From Oscillospiraceae bacterium (lineage in GTDB: Bacteria; Bacillota; Clostridia; Oscillospirales; Oscillospiraceae): a DNA stretch of 43,163 nt. Where the stretch lies: assembly GCA_015067525.1 (NCBI GenBank), contig SVMH01000014.1, forward strand, positions 1 through 43,163. The letters are read 5' to 3'. Of this stretch, positions 41,221 through 43,163 are shown piece by piece. The notes beneath the pieces were generated by a model. That model was not told the origin of the DNA. It saw nothing but the letters and a program-made list of their open reading frames with translations, and made no database searches. The translations under genes and the position numbers were made by a program. Position 1 is the stretch's first letter; every line of letters begins with the position of its first letter.

Positions 41221-42219
41221 TTGAGTAAGAAACGCAGGGACACGGATTATCTGTGCCTGAGCGCCCAGATCCGCAGCATGGAACGCAATTTGCTGGACCG
41301 TGGGCGGATGGAGCGGATGCTGGATGCGCCCACGGCGGCGGAGGCCGCCCGCATCCTGACGGAGGTGGGCTACGAGGCCTTCGACCCCGGCAGCGAGAGC
41401 GGATTGAACCGCGCATTGCTGCAGCGGCGGCTGGATCTCTTTGCCCAGCTTTACCGCTATGCGCCGGAGCCGCAGATCATCGACGTGTTCAAACTGAAAT
41501 ACGACTATCATAACGTAAAGGCCGTCATCAAGTCCCGGGGCACCGACGTGAGCCACCTGCTGGTGGACGCAGGCCGCGTGCCAGCGGAGGAGCTGCAGCG
41601 GCGTTACCGTGAGACGGGCGGCTGGGACTTCCTGCCTCCCGCCATGGCGCAGGCGGCAAAAGAGGGCCAGCGGGTGCTGGCTGAGACCGGCGACCCCCAG
41701 CGCAGCGACGCGCTGGTGGATCGGGCCTACTTTGCCGAGATGCTGGACATGGCCCGCAAGACGGAGTGCGCGTATCTGGTGGACTATGTCCGCGCCATGA
41801 TCGACGCGGCCAACCTGCGCAGTGTGATCCGCACGCTGCGTATGGGCCGTACCCCTGCCTTTTTGCAGGAGTTTCTCTTCCCCGGCGGCAGCGTCAGCGT
41901 GGACAGCGCCCTGAAGGCCGCGGTCAACGGCGAGGTGGAGCAGGTCTACCGCACCACCGCTCTGCGCCGCGCCGCGCAGGCCGGTAAGGAGGCGGTGGAA
42001 GCAGGCGGCAGCCTGACTGCCTTTGAAAAGCTGTGCGACGATGCCGTGATGGCGCAGGCCGGTAAGGCACGGCGCATCCCCTTCGGCGTGGAGGTGGTCA
42101 TCGGCTTTGTGGCCGCCCGCGAAACGGAAGTGAGCAACGTGCGCATCATCATGACGGGCCGTATGGCTGAGCTTCCGGCCGATACCATTCGGGAAAGGCT
42201 GCGTGAATCGTATGTATAA
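41221..42219 (+). CDS. ntpC: V-type ATPase subunit C (d-type)
   Basis: A 332-aa funnel-shaped helical protein that couples the central stalk to the K ring. It begins at a TTG codon (41221), with AGGGGGGAACC upstream; no in-frame ATG before residue 20 is compatible with family alignments. Family stretches include FKLKYDYHNVKAVIKSRG near residue 90, DYVRAMIDAANLRSVIRTLR in the middle, and IPFGVEVVIGFVAARETEVS with NVRIIMTGRMAELPADTIRE at the end. Its last residues overlap the start of the next gene. Confidence 0.93.
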   Translation: MSKKRRDTDYLCLSAQIRSMERNLLDRGRMERMLDAPTAAEAARILTEVGYEAFDPGSESGLNRALLQRRLDLFAQLYRYAPEPQIIDVFKLKYDYHNVKAVIKSRGTDVSHLLVDAGRVPAEELQRRYRETGGWDFLPPAMAQAAKEGQRVLAETGDPQRSDALVDRAYFAEMLDMARKTECAYLVDYVRAMIDAANLRSVIRTLRMGRTPAFLQEFLFPGGSVSVDSALKAAVNGEVEQVYRTTALRRAAQAGKEAVEAGGSLTAFEKLCDDAVMAQAGKARRIPFGVEVVIGFVAARETEVSNVRIIMTGRMAELPADTIRERLRESYV

Positions 42220-42526
42220 AATTGCTGTAATGGGTGACCGGGACAGCGTGCTGGGCTTCCGGGCGCTGGGGCTGGATGTGTTCTTCACAGAGGAGAACGA
42301 TGTGGAGTCCGCCCGCCGCACCCTGCACCGTCTGGCCGGCGAGAATTACGCCGTCATCTATGTGACAGAGCAGCTCTCGGTGCATCTCACGGGCGATATC
42401 GCCCGCTATAAGGACGCGGTGATGCCCGCCATCATCCTCATTCCCGGCAAGTCCGGCTCTCTGGGTCTGGGCGAAGCGGGACTGAAGGCGGCGGTGGAAC
42501 GGGCTGTCGGCGCCGATATTTCCTAA
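42212..42526 (+). CDS. ntpG: V-type ATPase subunit F (NtpG)
   Basis: A 104-aa central-stalk subunit with a Rossmann-like fold: MYKIAVMGDRDSVLGFRALG at the start, YAVIYVTEQ in the middle, IILIPGKSGSLGLG near the end, and a C-terminal helix. It docks on subunit D. The ATG at 42212 overlaps the last codons of ntpC; a GTG at 42203 with AAAGG 4 nt upstream is an alternative giving 107 aa. Confidence 0.93.
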   Translation: MYKIAVMGDRDSVLGFRALGLDVFFTEENDVESARRTLHRLAGENYAVIYVTEQLSVHLTGDIARYKDAVMPAIILIPGKSGSLGLGEAGLKAAVERAVGADIS

Positions 42527-42541
42527 GAAGGGAGAAAAAGC

Positions 42542-43163
42542 ATGGGTAAAGTAATCAAAGTCTCCGGTCCGCTGGTCATCGCGAGCGGCCTTGCCGACGC
42601 CAACATGGCCGACGTGGTCCGCGTAGGCCCCCAGCGTCTGATCGGAGAGATCCTGAATATGACCGGCGATCAGGCCTCCATTCAGGTCTATGAGGAGACC
42701 GGCGGCCTCGGCCCCGGCGCCGAGGTGGTCACCACCGGCGCGCCGCTGAGCGTGGAGCTGGGCCCCGGTTTGATCGAGAATATCTACGACGGTATCCAGC
42801 GCCCGCTGGAGGAGATCGTCAAGCGTGTAGGTGCCAACATCACCCGCGGCATCGAGGTGCCGCCGCTGGATCGGGAAAAGCTGTGGCAGTTTACCCCCGC
42901 TGCCAAGGCCGGCGACGCCGTTGTGGGTGGCGACGTGCTGGGCACTGTGCCGGAGACGTCCGTGGTGCTGCATAAGATCATGGTTCCCAACGGCGTGAAA
43001 GGCACGGTGGAGTGGGTGGCCGATGAGGGTCAGTACAACATCACGGCGCCCATCGCCCGCGTCCGTACCGATAAGGGCGAGGTGCGTGAGCTGACCATGG
43101 TGCAGAAGTGGCCCGTCCGTGTGGGCCGCCCCTACCGCCGCAAGTTCCCGCCTGTCAAGCCCC
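42542..43163 (+). CDS. ntpA: V-type ATPase catalytic subunit A (5' part, runs off the window)
   Basis: The first 207 codons of a protein that should reach about 590 aa. It opens MGKVIKVSGPLVIASGLADA, the N-terminal beta-barrel of V/A-type A subunits, and goes on with VGPQRLIGEILNMTGDQASI and YEETGGLGPGAEVVTTGAPL. The inserted non-homologous region (GANITRGIEVPPLDREKLWQ) and WPVRVGRPYRRKFPP near the window end are also typical. The Walker A motif lies beyond the window. AAGGGAG precedes the ATG. Subunits B and D are expected next. Confidence 0.96.
   Translation, partial: MGKVIKVSGPLVIASGLADANMADVVRVGPQRLIGEILNMTGDQASIQVYEETGGLGPGAEVVTTGAPLSVELGPGLIENIYDGIQRPLEEIVKRVGANITRGIEVPPLDREKLWQFTPAAKAGDAVVGGDVLGTVPETSVVLHKIMVPNGVKGTVEWVADEGQYNITAPIARVRTDKGEVRELTMVQKWPVRVGRPYRRKFPPVKP

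Overview
The window reads as one piece of chromosome from a GC-rich Firmicute, most likely an Oscillospiraceae-type gut anaerobe (the Oscillibacter / Flavonifractor / Intestinimonas neighbourhood). The reasons are strong Shine-Dalgarno sites, sigma-A type promoters with 16-18 nt spacers, the Firmicute order dprA-topA-trmFO, a clostridial V-type ATPase operon, and GC-rich coding sequence with AT-rich promoters. No phage, insertion sequence, plasmid gene or CRISPR array was seen. Functional calls rest on motifs and family knowledge read by eye; no database was searched.

Layout. 1-3.3 kb: a stand-alone MetRS-type tRNA-binding domain, then a leftward pair coding for a ParB-like/BMP fusion protein and a metallophosphoesterase. 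3.4-15.3 kb: a rightward housekeeping block of a SpoU-type rRNA methyltransferase, dprA, topA, trmFO and plsX (several overlapping or nearly so), then acpP, rnc, uppP, ftsK and a membrane-tethered XRE regulator. 15.3-19.3 kb: a coiled-coil protein, an AGCS Na+/amino-acid symporter, a DAACS symporter and a GtrA protein. 19.3-20.4 kb: six tRNA genes (Ser, Gly, Arg, His, Gln, Lys). 20.4-31.5 kb: a 58-aa protein divergent from a small XRE regulator, a MATE transporter, a structured non-coding RNA with its own promoter and terminator, a PHP phosphatase, an MFS transporter, an OPT transporter followed by a PqqD-like protein and two membrane proteins, a DUF11 protein, an esterase and a TauE/SafE transporter. 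31.5-32.2 kb: tRNA-Ser x2 and tRNA-Pro. 32.2-37.6 kb: alanine dehydrogenase with an EamA transporter, an HD hydrolase with a Na/Pi cotransporter, and a small multidrug-export family protein. 37.8 kb to the end: V-ATPase genes for subunits G/H, I, K, E, C, F and the start of A; the proteolipid keeps the residues of a Na+ site.

The most unusual signals are non-coding. Three tRNA genes (Ser-CGA, Lys, Ser-GCT) are each followed by a terminator and then an element that starts with an antisense T-arm sequence, contains hairpins and ends in a second copy of that tRNA's own 3' end including CCA. Two of the three clearly share sequence (hairpins CCGCCAACG/CGCTGGCGG and TTTTCGCCC/GGGCGAAAA). Second is the ~300-nt RNA at 22668-22969, which has nested long-range pairings and resembles, from memory only, the raiA-motif class. 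Smaller points are an MFS gene that runs through a perfect 17-bp terminator hairpin, a cytoplasmic ParB-like/BMP fusion, an OPT-PqqD cluster, and a hairpin that masks the start codon of the Na/Pi transporter gene.
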